This document shows positions 1 to 8,901 of a stretch of 64,000 nt of DNA, piece by piece. Numbering within the stretch: position 1 is the first letter of the stretch; each line of letters begins with the position of its first letter. The position numbers and the translations under genes were made by a program. A model generated the notes under the pieces. The model saw only the letters and a list, made by a program, of their open reading frames with translations, did not search any database and was not told the DNA's origin. This stretch comes from Secundilactobacillus silagei JCM 19001 (GTDB taxonomy: Bacteria; Bacillota; Bacilli; Lactobacillales; Lactobacillaceae): contig NZ_BCMG01000006.1 of assembly GCF_002217945.1 (NCBI RefSeq), positions 1 to 64,000 on the forward strand. Direction: 5' to 3'.

Positions 1-44
1 TTAAGAATTTCCGTTTGCGCGTCCTTGTTATGTTAAGGACAAAA

Positions 45-78
45 ACAAAACACCCAATCATCAAATAATGATTGAGTG
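45..78 (-). terminator. Rho-independent terminator of the FMN reductase operon
   Basis: The arms CACCCAATCAT (51-61) and ATGATTGAGTG (68-78) pair around a 6-nt loop. On the minus strand the stem is followed by TTTTGTTTTTG. It lies just past the stop codon at 123, so it ends the two-gene flavoenzyme operon. Confidence 0.8.
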
Positions 79-122
79 CATTATGGTCGTTACCAACAAC
101 AGTTGACAGAGAACCGTTTAAA

Positions 123-1637
123 TTAACTTTCTGAAGCACCGGTCGTGGCATCGGTGTCGTCTGATTCTGGTTCTGGAGCAGGTTCAGGCTTCTTAGCAGG
201 TGCCGATCCCTCGGTTGCTGTGTACCCCGTTTCAGATTCAGGTTCCTCTGAAGCACCGGTTAAAGCATCCGCATCGATGGGTTCTTCTGCAGCTGCAGGC
301 TTGACGTCTTCAGTTGATTCAGAAGCCCCACTGGTCGTATCCACTGCGGGCTTTTCTTCAGTTGATTCAGATGCACCGCTAGTAGCATCCGCTGCAGGCT
401 TTTCTTCGACTGACTTAGAAGCCGAAGCACCGCTCGTGGCGTCAGCCTTAGTTGGGTCAGAATGCTTCGAAGCACTAGTAACGGCGTCCAGGCCAGTAAT
501 CGGTGACATTGGGACAGCGTTTGGATCCTTAACTAATTTTTGACCCGTAGCAGCCAAGTAATATTTCAAGATTGGCATAATGTCGATCACTAATTCATTG
601 ACCCCACGATAACGCCGGTTTTCATCGCGCATTGCCCGGTAGTAATGCATCACATGTTGATTAGGACCCGTTTGAGCTGGCATTGAAACAACATCGCTTT
701 CGCCAGTCCGTAATGCATAAAGGACCTGCTTAACGTGTTCAACTACCCGGGCTGGGTGAACGGCACTCAACGGATCACCAGTTTGATCAGGGGTTCTTGG
801 TGCCAGCATATGGGCAGCATCAGACTTCTTGTTGTAGTAAATGAACTGGTTATTGTCATCGGCAAAGGTCAGTTCACCCGCCATGGAATTCAGGAAGTAA
901 TTGAGTTGATCGACAGTTAAGAGTCCACGGTCCAGTTTAACGTAATCGCCACCGCTAGCAGCATGGGTCTTTTCAGCAGCCTTTTCAACCCACTCCGGAT
1001 CGGTCATATCAACGTCTGGAACCGTCGTATTCACCGGATGCTTAGATTCCATATCTTCTTCGTGCGCATTCTTTGGATCTGGCGCGTCCAGCATTTCAAT
1101 CACCCTCATAAACGTTAAGAATTTCTTCATTACTGAATCAAGGAAACCAACTGTCCGTGAATCCTTTAAGTTGCCGTCAGCATCAAAGGCTTCTTTGGCG
1201 TTACTCAACAAAAATTCGTTGCCGGGCATCACGATGCCATTGACCCCTGGGGATTCCAAGATTTGCTTCAGGTGCAGCTGAGCTCGTGAAGAACCTTGTG
1301 TATGGTAAGATGCCCCAACGATCCAAACGGCTTTACCGTCCAATGGGTGGACCTTGTTAGATAGCCATTCGATCACGTTTTTCATGGCTGCTGGCACCGT
1401 GTGATTATGTTCTGGCGTCGCTAAAATAACCCCGTTAGCCGCGGAAATCTTTCGCGCTAATTCTTGAACGACGGGGTTATCACCATGATCCTCGTCTTCA
1501 TTAAATACGGGGACATTATTGATATCTAAGATCTCAATATCAACCGTCTTTTTAAAGTGGTCACGGATAAATTCCAATAACATCCGATTATATGATTGTT
1601 CACCGATTGAACCAGCAATTCCAACTAATTTAACCAT
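123..1637 (-). CDS. NADPH-dependent FMN reductase with PAS-like domain and flavinylation-motif tail
   Basis: 504 aa, in three parts. Residues 1-190 are a flavodoxin-like NADPH-dependent FMN reductase fold (N-terminal GIAGSIGEQSYNR, then TPEHNHTVPAAMKN, the family flavin-binding signature). Residues about 245-365 resemble the PAS domain of DUF438-type proteins (FADDNNQFIYYNKKSDA, HPARVVEHVKQVL, MRDENRRYRGVNE). Residues about 376-504 are a disordered acidic tail rich in Ser, Ala, Glu and Pro. The tail carries six copies of Dxx[ST][GS]AS, starting at D384, D399, D417, D433, D457 and D496; the last copy is almost at the C-terminus. This matches the Dxx[ST]GA[ST] pattern that ApbE flavinylates in FMN-binding domains. 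The start overlaps the stop of the upstream gene by one base (TAATG), with GGAG just before it, so translation is coupled. Reductase fold: confident. PAS: likely. Covalent FMN: inference. Confidence 0.88.
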   Translation of the reverse strand: MVKLVGIAGSIGEQSYNRMLLEFIRDHFKKTVDIEILDINNVPVFNEDEDHGDNPVVQELARKISAANGVILATPEHNHTVPAAMKNVIEWLSNKVHPLDGKAVWIVGASYHTQGSSRAQLHLKQILESPGVNGIVMPGNEFLLSNAKEAFDADGNLKDSRTVGFLDSVMKKFLTFMRVIEMLDAPDPKNAHEEDMESKHPVNTTVPDVDMTDPEWVEKAAEKTHAASGGDYVKLDRGLLTVDQLNYFLNSMAGELTFADDNNQFIYYNKKSDAAHMLAPRTPDQTGDPLSAVHPARVVEHVKQVLYALRTGESDVVSMPAQTGPNQHVMHYYRAMRDENRRYRGVNELVIDIMPILKYYLAATGQKLVKDPNAVPMSPITGLDAVTSASKHSDPTKADATSGASASKSVEEKPAADATSGASESTEEKPAVDTTSGASESTEDVKPAAAEEPIDADALTGASEEPESETGYTATEGSAPAKKPEPAPEPESDDTDATTGASES

Positions 1638-2275
1638 TACTTATCATCTCCTGTTGTGCCATTATCCCAAGAAAAGGTTGCTGCTTGCTGCTCATGAAGT
1701 TTCTTCGAGTGATCTAGTTGATCGGTTAAGTCAACAAAATCCAAGAAATCATCAAATAAGCCATCCAACTTTTGTGATTCAGTAGCCGACTTTAAGTCGC
1801 CATTATCATCAAAGGCTTGTAATGAGTGACCCAGTAAGAATTCTGAACTTGGTAGAACAGTCGCTTTCAACTCTGGTGAATCCAAGATCTGACGCAATTG
1901 TGCTTGCGCTCTGGAAGCACCTAAAGTACCGTAGGATGTCCCGACGATCATCACTGGTTTGTCCATCAGTGGATGAATACCATAAGAAAGCCAAGCCAAC
2001 GCGCTTGATAATAATGCTGGAACAGAATGATCATATTCTGGTGTGCCAATAATAACACCGTCAGAAGCATCGATCTTATCTGCAATATCACGCGCCTGTT
2101 GCGGAATAAACAGGTCCTCGCTCTTCTTAAAGATTGGTAAGCCCTTTAGTTCAACAACTTCAATCTCAGCGTCGTCCGCGTACCGTTTTTGCATGTACTT
2201 TAATAACTCACGATTAGTTGATTTAACGGTATTGGTCCCGACAAGTGCCACAAACTTTTTCATTTGTTCATTCAC
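1637..2275 (-). CDS. NADPH-dependent FMN reductase family protein
   Basis: 212 aa, a single flavodoxin-like domain of usual length. It has the same signatures as its downstream neighbour: VALVGTNTVKSTNREL at the N-terminus and GTPEYDHSVPALLSS in the flavin-binding loop. The family transfers hydride from NAD(P)H to FMN or to quinone, azo or metal substrates. It is the first gene of the operon and lacks the PAS-like domain and repeat tail of the second. The pair could form a mixed dimer, since the family is dimeric. The substrate cannot be read from sequence. Confidence 0.88.
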   Translation of the reverse strand: MNEQMKKFVALVGTNTVKSTNRELLKYMQKRYADDAEIEVVELKGLPIFKKSEDLFIPQQARDIADKIDASDGVIIGTPEYDHSVPALLSSALAWLSYGIHPLMDKPVMIVGTSYGTLGASRAQAQLRQILDSPELKATVLPSSEFLLGHSLQAFDDNGDLKSATESQKLDGLFDDFLDFVDLTDQLDHSKKLHEQQAATFSWDNGTTGDDK

Positions 2276-2531
2276 CCTTTCTAACGATTCCTACAGGTCT
2301 AATTAAGTGATTAAAATAGATCATTTCACCGCAATTATAGAAACCATTTGTGAAAAATTATACATGATAATTTAGTCTGATACTCTTCTATTATCATAAC
2401 ACGAATACCCCTATATTTTGAGTAAAAATTCTCTGATTCAGGAAAAAGATATATACTTTTGGAATTGATTAATATAACAGTAACGCTTAAGTCATTATTT
2501 GGCTCTTCACTGAATTTTTTCAAACTTTTTC
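2276..2531. other. AT-rich intergenic region between divergent genes
   Basis: This gap separates the FMN reductase operon (leftward) from the padR-like gene (rightward). It is AT-rich and holds no supported ORF. A TATAAT on the minus strand near 2332-2337 could be the -10 of the reductase operon, but I see no good -35. Confidence 0.4.
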
Positions 2532-2560
2532 TTGCATTACCTGTCGAAACGACCTATACT
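2532..2560 (+). promoter_or_regulatory. Sigma-A promoter of the padR-exporter operon
   Basis: TTGCAT (2532-2537), a 17-nt spacer and TATACT (2555-2560) form a good vegetative promoter about 32 nt upstream of the ATG at 2592. The spacer contains the GTCG-AAA-CGAC inverted repeat, a possible binding site for the PadR protein itself. Confidence 0.6.
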
Positions 2561-2591
2561 CTATAAGTCGCTCAGACCTATGGAGGCTATT

Positions 2592-3146
2592 ATGTATGAA
2601 TTACTAATTCTTGGCATGCTCATGTCCCGCAACATGTCAGGCTATAAGTTACGGGGCGTTTTGGGCAGCGCGCTGGTACCTCAGCGAAAGATTTCAAACG
2701 GGGTCATGTATCCGCTGCTTTCAAAGCTGGAAACTAGCGGTGACATCGTCTTCATTGAAAATCCAAAGGATCCGCGCAATAAGAAGTTGGCCCACATTAC
2801 GGATACCGGCCGGGCGCACTTCTATGAGCTGATGCAACAGCCAGTACCAGAGGGCGCGCGCAACGAATCCATTTACCGCTTCAAGTTTCGGGGCATGTTT
2901 GCCGTGGACTTAGCACAGCAGCAGCAACTGCTGCAAGATTACGCTGATAAAGCCCAAGAAGACCTCAATATCTACCGCGAAGTTCGTCAGCACTTATTAA
3001 CCAAATTAACAACTGCTAAGGGCGCCAATCAAGACGCTCTAAAAGCTGGTATTCATTCGATCGAACTAAGCATTATCATCTGTCAGGCCAAGCAAACCTG
3101 GGTGACCGATTATTTATCAGAAATTCAAAATAAGGAGCAAAAATAA
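2592..3146 (+). CDS. PadR family transcriptional regulator
   Basis: 184 aa. The N-terminal winged helix is typical of PadR (MYELLILGMLMSRNMSGYKL, then SNGVMYPLLSKLETSGDI and LAHITDTGRAHFYEL), and the C-terminal half is the helical dimerisation arm (about residues 95-180). I take the start at 2592 because GGAGG lies at 2582-2586; a longer ORF from 2532 would cover the promoter. It overlaps the exporter gene by one base (TAATG), so the two are co-transcribed and the protein most likely represses the exporter until a substrate binds. PadR regulators of this arrangement typically control drug efflux. Confidence 0.9.
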   Translation: MYELLILGMLMSRNMSGYKLRGVLGSALVPQRKISNGVMYPLLSKLETSGDIVFIENPKDPRNKKLAHITDTGRAHFYELMQQPVPEGARNESIYRFKFRGMFAVDLAQQQQLLQDYADKAQEDLNIYREVRQHLLTKLTTAKGANQDALKAGIHSIELSIIICQAKQTWVTDYLSEIQNKEQK

Positions 3147-4729
3147 TGACACAAAAAACAAGTATTAAACAGTGGATCGCATTAGCGGCCATGGGACTCG
3201 GCGTCTTCATGGGACTGTTGGACGTCACCGTGGTTAACGTGGCACTCCCCACCATGGTGCGTGATTTCAACACCACTTTTACCGACCTGCAATGGGTCTT
3301 AAATGCCTATACACTGGTCTACGCCGTCACTTTAATGATCATGTCAAAATTAGGCGACATGTACGGCCGGAAGAAAATTTTCTTAGGTTCATTGATCCTG
3401 TTCGTCATCGCCTCAGCCGTTAACGGAATGGCTTCTAGCCTGCTGATCTTAGATATCGGCCGTGGTGTGCAAGCCATTGGTGGTGCTGGGATGATGTCCT
3501 TATCAATGGCCTTAGTTGCTTCTAACTTTTCCGGCAAAGACCGGGGATTAGCGCTGGGTATTCTCGGTTCAGTGATTGGTGTTTCAACCGCATCCGGTCC
3601 TTTGATCGGTGGTTATTTAGTGGAACACTTCAGCTGGCCAGCAATCTTCTACGTGAACGTTCCCTTTGGCATTATCGCAACCATTTTAACCATTCTCTAC
3701 GTTAAAGAAACCCCGAGTTATGGTAAGAATCAAAAAGTAGATCTGCTGGGAATGCTGCTTTCGGCAATCGGATTATTTGCCATTATCTATGGTCTGATCG
3801 TCAAAGAAGGTCATCCGCACTGGGACTGGACTGATGCGCGGGTCAGCAGTTGGCTGATTGGCGGCGTAGTCGTGATGATTGCCTTCATCATTGCCGAAGC
3901 TAAAGCTAAGGATCCCATGGTCAACCTGAAAATGTTCAAGAAGCCCCATTTCATTGGGGTCGTGATCGTCGCTTTCGCGTTAGGTGCTGGGTTCTATGCC
4001 TACAATGCGTTCTTAACGGCGCTGATGCAAAATTACATTGGTTATTCCGCTACCCAAACCGGGGTCAGACAACTCGTTATGAGTGTTTGGTCACTAATTT
4101 TAGGCCCGGTCGTTGGTATTTTAAGTGCCCGCTACTCCAAGAAATGGATGATCAGCATCAGTATGTTCATTGGGACGCTGGGCTTTTGGTTAATGGCGCG
4201 GGCAATCAGCCCAACCGTTAGCTTCGTTGACCTTTGGCCCGGAATGGTCCTTATGGGAATCACCAACGGGATGGTCAACCCCTTGCTTAACACTGCAGGA
4301 ATGGAAGGTATTCCCGCTAATGAAATGGGAATGGCCTCTGGTTTACTGAACGTTTTCCGTCAATTAGGAACCACCATTGGCGTGGTTGTTTTGGGCCTGC
4401 TGCAGGACAATCAGTACGAAACCTATCTGAATGGTCACCTGTCTTCAATTCACATGCCCGCTCCAGCGCTTACTGGTCTGAAAAAGGCACTGATCGATGC
4501 CGGACCGTTCTCTGGCCACGGTATCGCCTTTTCTGATCGGCTAAGTCACGCCCCGTTTGCTCAAGATTTCCAGCGCATTGTCATTCATGCGTACGATAAC
4601 GGGATGACCACCGTTGCCATTAGTTCAGCAATTATTGCTTTGGTTGGTGGTATTGCCGCTGCCGTCTTGCTGCAACGAAATCCGAAATCAGTTGAAATTC
4701 CGGTTAAACAACCTGACGAAAATAACTAA
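3146..4729 (+). CDS. DHA2-family multidrug MFS exporter (EmrB/QacA type)
   Basis: 527 aa, with the hydrophobic pattern of 14 membrane helices. It has the DHA2 signatures: LDVTVVNVALPTM in helix 1, LGDMYGRKKIFL (motif A, loop 2-3) and GPLIGGYL (motif C, helix 5), which marks antiporters. A long extracytoplasmic loop of about 60 residues lies before the last helix. The family exports hydrophobic cations or drugs in exchange for protons. It is the second gene of a two-gene operon behind its PadR regulator and ends at a strong terminator. The substrate is unknown. Confidence 0.92.
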   Translation: MTQKTSIKQWIALAAMGLGVFMGLLDVTVVNVALPTMVRDFNTTFTDLQWVLNAYTLVYAVTLMIMSKLGDMYGRKKIFLGSLILFVIASAVNGMASSLLILDIGRGVQAIGGAGMMSLSMALVASNFSGKDRGLALGILGSVIGVSTASGPLIGGYLVEHFSWPAIFYVNVPFGIIATILTILYVKETPSYGKNQKVDLLGMLLSAIGLFAIIYGLIVKEGHPHWDWTDARVSSWLIGGVVVMIAFIIAEAKAKDPMVNLKMFKKPHFIGVVIVAFALGAGFYAYNAFLTALMQNYIGYSATQTGVRQLVMSVWSLILGPVVGILSARYSKKWMISISMFIGTLGFWLMARAISPTVSFVDLWPGMVLMGITNGMVNPLLNTAGMEGIPANEMGMASGLLNVFRQLGTTIGVVVLGLLQDNQYETYLNGHLSSIHMPAPALTGLKKALIDAGPFSGHGIAFSDRLSHAPFAQDFQRIVIHAYDNGMTTVAISSAIIALVGGIAAAVLLQRNPKSVEIPVKQPDENN

Positions 4730-4738
4730 TTTATCACT

Positions 4739-4790
4739 AAAGAATGACCTAATTACCAGCCAATACTGATAATTAGGTCATTCTTTCTTT
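4739..4790 (+). terminator. Rho-independent terminator after the exporter gene
   Basis: A perfect 17-bp inverted repeat (AAAGAATGACCTAATTA at 4739-4755 with its complement at 4770-4786) is followed by TCTTT. It begins 9 bases after the exporter stop codon. Confidence 0.88.
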
Positions 4791-4942
4791 AGACTTTCAA
4801 CCTTTCGCTATCAATATGCCACTAAATGCCACTAATCGGACAAGGCACAACTATTTTAAGTCAAAAGTACTTTGAAATTGTAGCTGGCGGGTGTTCTTGA
4901 CAATAGCTCGAAAAAGTCCGTAACGGGGGTTGAAATTATTTT

Positions 4943-7900
4943 TTAGGCTTTAAATCGCCTTCTATCAGCCAGTCCAATTACCCCCAATTCCGTCAGTAAA
5001 GCCATGCCGATAATTACCATCGGCAAGGTTGTTTGTTCACCGGTTTGTGGTAATCTATCATCATCGTTGAGTGACTGGTTTTGCTGAGATGATCGAACAC
5101 TCATTCCTTGATTTCCAGCAGCAATAATTAATTTATTTTCATCAAAATCTCGTTTGTCCAGAGAGGAAGGAATCGACTTTGATTTCGTTGAATCGCCGTT
5201 AACGTTGTTGTCACTTCGATTACTAACTGATGGAACAGTATCACCAGCCGGTTCATTGACAGTTTGATTGCTTGGCCCTGCTGGAATATCCGGATTAAGA
5301 GCCGGTGGAACACCCTCACCGTTTTCTGGCCCACTAGGGTTAGTCGGCTCCTCACCATCCGGCTCTACTGGTGTCTCACCACCCCCGGTTGGTTCAGCTG
5401 GTGTTGGGGTACCTGTCTGAGGCCGATTGGCAATCTTTTCAAATGAAACAATAAAGGTCTGCTCTTTAGTTGGATCACTATCGAACACAGCACCAACACT
5501 ACCATCATTTACCAAATTAAAGCCTTGATTCAAAATTTGTTGAATCACCGTAGCAATATTATGGTGATCGATGTCTGTGCCACTGTCACCATTCATGATC
5601 AGCGTGCCAAAATTATTCGGTTGATCACTCACAAACTTGATTGTTGCATTTTGCGACGTCTGCGGATCGGCCAGCTTAGCCAACTTAACCGTGAATACTT
5701 GATCAGCGGTACCATTAAAACTGCCGCCTATCGTATCATCGCTGATTAAGTTATACCCTTGATTGAGAATCTGCTGAGTTACCGTTGCTACGTTAGCGTG
5801 ATTCAGTAAACTGTTCTTAATGCCACTCACCGAAAGATTAGCTAATTGGACCCCATTTTCATCAACAAAATGCACATTAGCAGTCAGATTGTTGGCAACA
5901 TAATAAACTTTGGTGACGTCATTATCGACTTCTGGTAATCTAAGGGTTTGACCTGGAACAGCAGTGTATCCGTCAATTTCAGGAATAGTCGTAATCTTAT
6001 CACCTGGCTGACCGGTTACAGCAATAGCAGCTATTCCCGCAATCGGCTGTCCATCAACTCCAGTTGGCGTTATCAGAGTAGAAATAGGCTTTAGAGCTAC
6101 AATCACCTTGAAGTTTTGAATAGAATCGGTCGATTTATCAAAATTCGAACCAGCTGCTGTGGCATCTTCCTTAATCTCATACGCTTTCAGATTATGGGTA
6201 ACGTAATTCGCAGTGTCAAAGGGAATTTCACTACTGGAATCGCCGCTAAACGTTTCTAGGGCAACAGTGGTACCAGACTCAGTTTGGTAAGTCACGGTGG
6301 CCAGCTGTTTCGTGATTTCCGGTGTCACATTAATGATCAATGCTGTAGTGTCTGGTCCAAACGTGATTGCCACTTTATTATTCACGATCTCTTCTTGTCC
6401 AGGAACGACGACATAACCACTAGGTGCAATGGCCGGATATATCAATTGAGTACCATAATCACCATGAAGTTTTTCAATCGTTCCAACCGTTTGACCAATT
6501 GTCTGATCAACGTATTGGATAGCAACCTGATACTGATTGATACGGTAGGAATTATGCAAAGTAACACTGGCATTTCCACCAGATTGGGCCGCAAAATCTG
6601 CCAACACTTGGTTAACCGTTCGCGTATCATCCCACATACTGTCTGAATCTAATACCGACGCCAAGGGTGTATAACCCTCAACCTGAGCTGAAACTACCGG
6701 GGTCATTTTTTGGTTTGTGTACCAGTCACCAAAAGTTGTGTACTCGTTAACTGGTACTCCAGCCGCCTTTTTAACCTCATCAATAACCGCATCTCGCACA
6801 AAGATAAGCGTTTGCGTCGTATCCCCGGCCGGTTTAACCTGCTCTGACGTAAGTGGTGTTCCAATGGTTGATTCATCGATAATTACCGAAATGGCCTTTT
6901 GCTGATTTGGTGTAGCTGTTGAATCCGTACCCTTTACCGTAGTCAGCTTATGTTTTAAATGAACGGTGTATGATGCTTTTTGTTTATTGAAATTCAAGAC
7001 ATCACCAGGAAGATCATCGCTCACATATTCATAGCCCTTTTGTTCTAAATCAGCGAGATCATCACTCAATTTATAATCACTCGCAGTGCCCAATTGGCCG
7101 CTTTTCGCTGTTGTTTGGACAACCGTATCCTGCTTGTCGTCATCAATGAAGTTAACGGCAATCTTTGGATCCACAACCACGTATACATCAAGGACACTAT
7201 CATTTTTGCCAATGGTAGGCGCCACTGGTTGCAAATATGTGCCTAATTCAGAATCTGTTGCGTAGTGGTAGCCGACTGGCAAGGACGTATTCAAATCAAT
7301 TGGAGCCCCATACTCACCACTAACCGTTGCAGTGTCAAGCTTTTGGCCAGAGGAAGCATCAATTAAGTTGATCGTGTTTTTTAAATCTTGCGCCCAGACG
7401 TAGGTTTCTATTGACGCCGTCCCATCACCATTATATTTTTTAATCAAATCAGCGGCAGAAAGTCGTTCACCTTCTGGGGCGTTGACCGTTCCATCTCCCA
7501 CAGCCTGCCAGAGCGCAGCTGAAGTATGATACGTGTTTGCACCGTCAATAATTTGGGCCCCTGCTACTGGCGGATCCGCCAACCCGGTGCCAGTTAAATT
7601 AACTTTCGGTCCTAACTTGATTTGCCAGAGGTGGTTCGTCCCTTGCAGCATGTCTGAAATATTAGTTGCCGCGGACATGTCGAATTTGCTCAAATCGAGG
7701 GTTCGAATGCCCGAATGTTGAAACATGCTGTGCATATCAGTCGCTTGACTGGTATCAAAACTGCTGAGATCGACACCAGCCAAGGCCTGACTATTGAAGA
7801 ACATGTTGGCAAAAACAGTTGAATGACTGGTGTTCCAGCCCTCAACGTTGATACTTGTTAATTTGGGATTATTTGTAAACCAACCACCAAAACCAATATT

Positions 7901-8674
7901 TTTACTGATGTCTAAGTTATGGACATCGATAGCGACTGCATTAGGCAAATTGCCAAAAAGAGCGCCATACCCACCATCAATCTCTGCGCTAACACCATCG
8001 GCAAGACTGATTGTTTTAATGGCGTTGGCGTTTCCCGAACCGATGGTGTAGATGGACTTATTAACTTTTCCGGCCTGGATGGCCATCGCACCATCATCGT
8101 CTATTTCGTAGGGACTTGTTCCAAGTGTTCCAGAAGCCGCGGCCGCAACTGCCGTAATCTGTTGTGCTTTACCGGTTTGCTGATAGATTTGGGTTCCTTT
8201 TGTCTTTGCGGTATTCAAAGTCTCTGCATTCGCATTCCCTAGATTCACCGAATCTACTGTTGACGTACTGTCTGCTTTAGTCGGTTTGCTTACCGAATCA
8301 GCGTTAATCACATTAGATTTTAAGTTGTTTTGAGTACTCGAGTCAGCATTTATCGTAGCTGATAAATTTGATTGGGAGGTTGCCACCTGATTTCTTGTTT
8401 CAGGCGGGGTAGACAGTTGAACACTACTTGAAGAATCTAGACTCACCGTTTTGTCTTGAATTATTGGACTTGCCTGAGTCTGTGTACTGCTCGTATTCAC
8501 CACTGTTTCCGCGTTAGCAGATTGCCCACTGACGATAATTGTTGCACCAAAAGCGGCTGTAGCTAGACTGGCCACCAGCCAAGTCCTACCTGATTTATAG
8601 AGCTTTCGTCGCACCTTAATTACGCGTTCATCCCGCTGCAACTTTCTTGCTGATCTTCTCACGTTCTCCTTCAT
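4943..8674 (-). CDS. LPQTGE-anchored surface protein with BspA-type repeats and MucBP-like domains
   Basis: 1243 aa. The KxYKxGKxW-type signal peptide (KLYKSGRTWLVASLATAAF) precedes a Ser/Thr/Asn-rich stretch to about residue 190. Residues about 195-350 are BspA-type leucine-rich repeats of the DUF285 class (WNTSHSTVFANMFFNS, SSFDTSQATDMHSMFQ, SKFDMSAATNISDML). Then come several MucBP-like modules (VNFIDDDKQ, IQYVDQTIGQ, VHFVDENGVQ, each followed by a GY-containing strand). Two near-identical stretches share QQILNQG[YF]NL[IV]. A Pro/Gly/Glu-rich wall-spanning region leads to LPQTGE, a hydrophobic helix and a RRRFKA tail. It is exported and sortase-anchored; the likely role is adhesion to mucus or glycans. 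It stands alone, with no other gene in its transcript. Confidence 0.92.
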   Translation of the reverse strand: MKENVRRSARKLQRDERVIKVRRKLYKSGRTWLVASLATAAFGATIIVSGQSANAETVVNTSSTQTQASPIIQDKTVSLDSSSSVQLSTPPETRNQVATSQSNLSATINADSSTQNNLKSNVINADSVSKPTKADSTSTVDSVNLGNANAETLNTAKTKGTQIYQQTGKAQQITAVAAAASGTLGTSPYEIDDDGAMAIQAGKVNKSIYTIGSGNANAIKTISLADGVSAEIDGGYGALFGNLPNAVAIDVHNLDISKNIGFGGWFTNNPKLTSINVEGWNTSHSTVFANMFFNSQALAGVDLSSFDTSQATDMHSMFQHSGIRTLDLSKFDMSAATNISDMLQGTNHLWQIKLGPKVNLTGTGLADPPVAGAQIIDGANTYHTSAALWQAVGDGTVNAPEGERLSAADLIKKYNGDGTASIETYVWAQDLKNTINLIDASSGQKLDTATVSGEYGAPIDLNTSLPVGYHYATDSELGTYLQPVAPTIGKNDSVLDVYVVVDPKIAVNFIDDDKQDTVVQTTAKSGQLGTASDYKLSDDLADLEQKGYEYVSDDLPGDVLNFNKQKASYTVHLKHKLTTVKGTDSTATPNQQKAISVIIDESTIGTPLTSEQVKPAGDTTQTLIFVRDAVIDEVKKAAGVPVNEYTTFGDWYTNQKMTPVVSAQVEGYTPLASVLDSDSMWDDTRTVNQVLADFAAQSGGNASVTLHNSYRINQYQVAIQYVDQTIGQTVGTIEKLHGDYGTQLIYPAIAPSGYVVVPGQEEIVNNKVAITFGPDTTALIINVTPEITKQLATVTYQTESGTTVALETFSGDSSSEIPFDTANYVTHNLKAYEIKEDATAAGSNFDKSTDSIQNFKVIVALKPISTLITPTGVDGQPIAGIAAIAVTGQPGDKITTIPEIDGYTAVPGQTLRLPEVDNDVTKVYYVANNLTANVHFVDENGVQLANLSVSGIKNSLLNHANVATVTQQILNQGYNLISDDTIGGSFNGTADQVFTVKLAKLADPQTSQNATIKFVSDQPNNFGTLIMNGDSGTDIDHHNIATVIQQILNQGFNLVNDGSVGAVFDSDPTKEQTFIVSFEKIANRPQTGTPTPAEPTGGGETPVEPDGEEPTNPSGPENGEGVPPALNPDIPAGPSNQTVNEPAGDTVPSVSNRSDNNVNGDSTKSKSIPSSLDKRDFDENKLIIAAGNQGMSVRSSQQNQSLNDDDRLPQTGEQTTLPMVIIGMALLTELGVIGLADRRRFKA

Positions 8675-8826
8675 AATTGAATATCCTCCCCTCAGGAGAC
8701 CAAGTTATAAACACATTAGAAATAAATTGCAACATAAATCTAACATAACTTGCAAGAAATAACCATCAAAAATGCTTGAATTTGTCAATAATTTTTGTAT
8801 CTATTGATACTTTAGTCATAAAAATA

Positions 8827-8854
8827 CCCCCAAAGTTGTTTCCAACTTTGGGGG
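8827..8854 (-). terminator. Rho-independent terminator of the ABC exporter operon
   Basis: The stem CCCCCAAAGTTG/CAACTTTGGGGG is a perfect 12-bp inverted repeat with a 4-nt loop. On the minus strand it is followed by TATTTTTATG. It ends the exporter-TetR operon, whose last stop codon is at 8902. Confidence 0.85.
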
Positions 8855-8901
8855 TACACGTCAGAAATCTAACTACTATGGAGCACTTTTTATAACCGCT
8901 A

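Noticed and set aside
21-40. Hairpin GTCCTT-N8-AAGGAC near the left edge
   Set aside because: A 6-bp stem without a T-run on the plus strand; too little context at the window edge to name a role.
145-543. Rightward ORF of 132 aa opposite the FMN reductase tail
   Set aside because: It is a shadow of the repetitive Ser/Ala/Glu-coding tail on the other strand; no ribosome site and a composition explained by complementarity.
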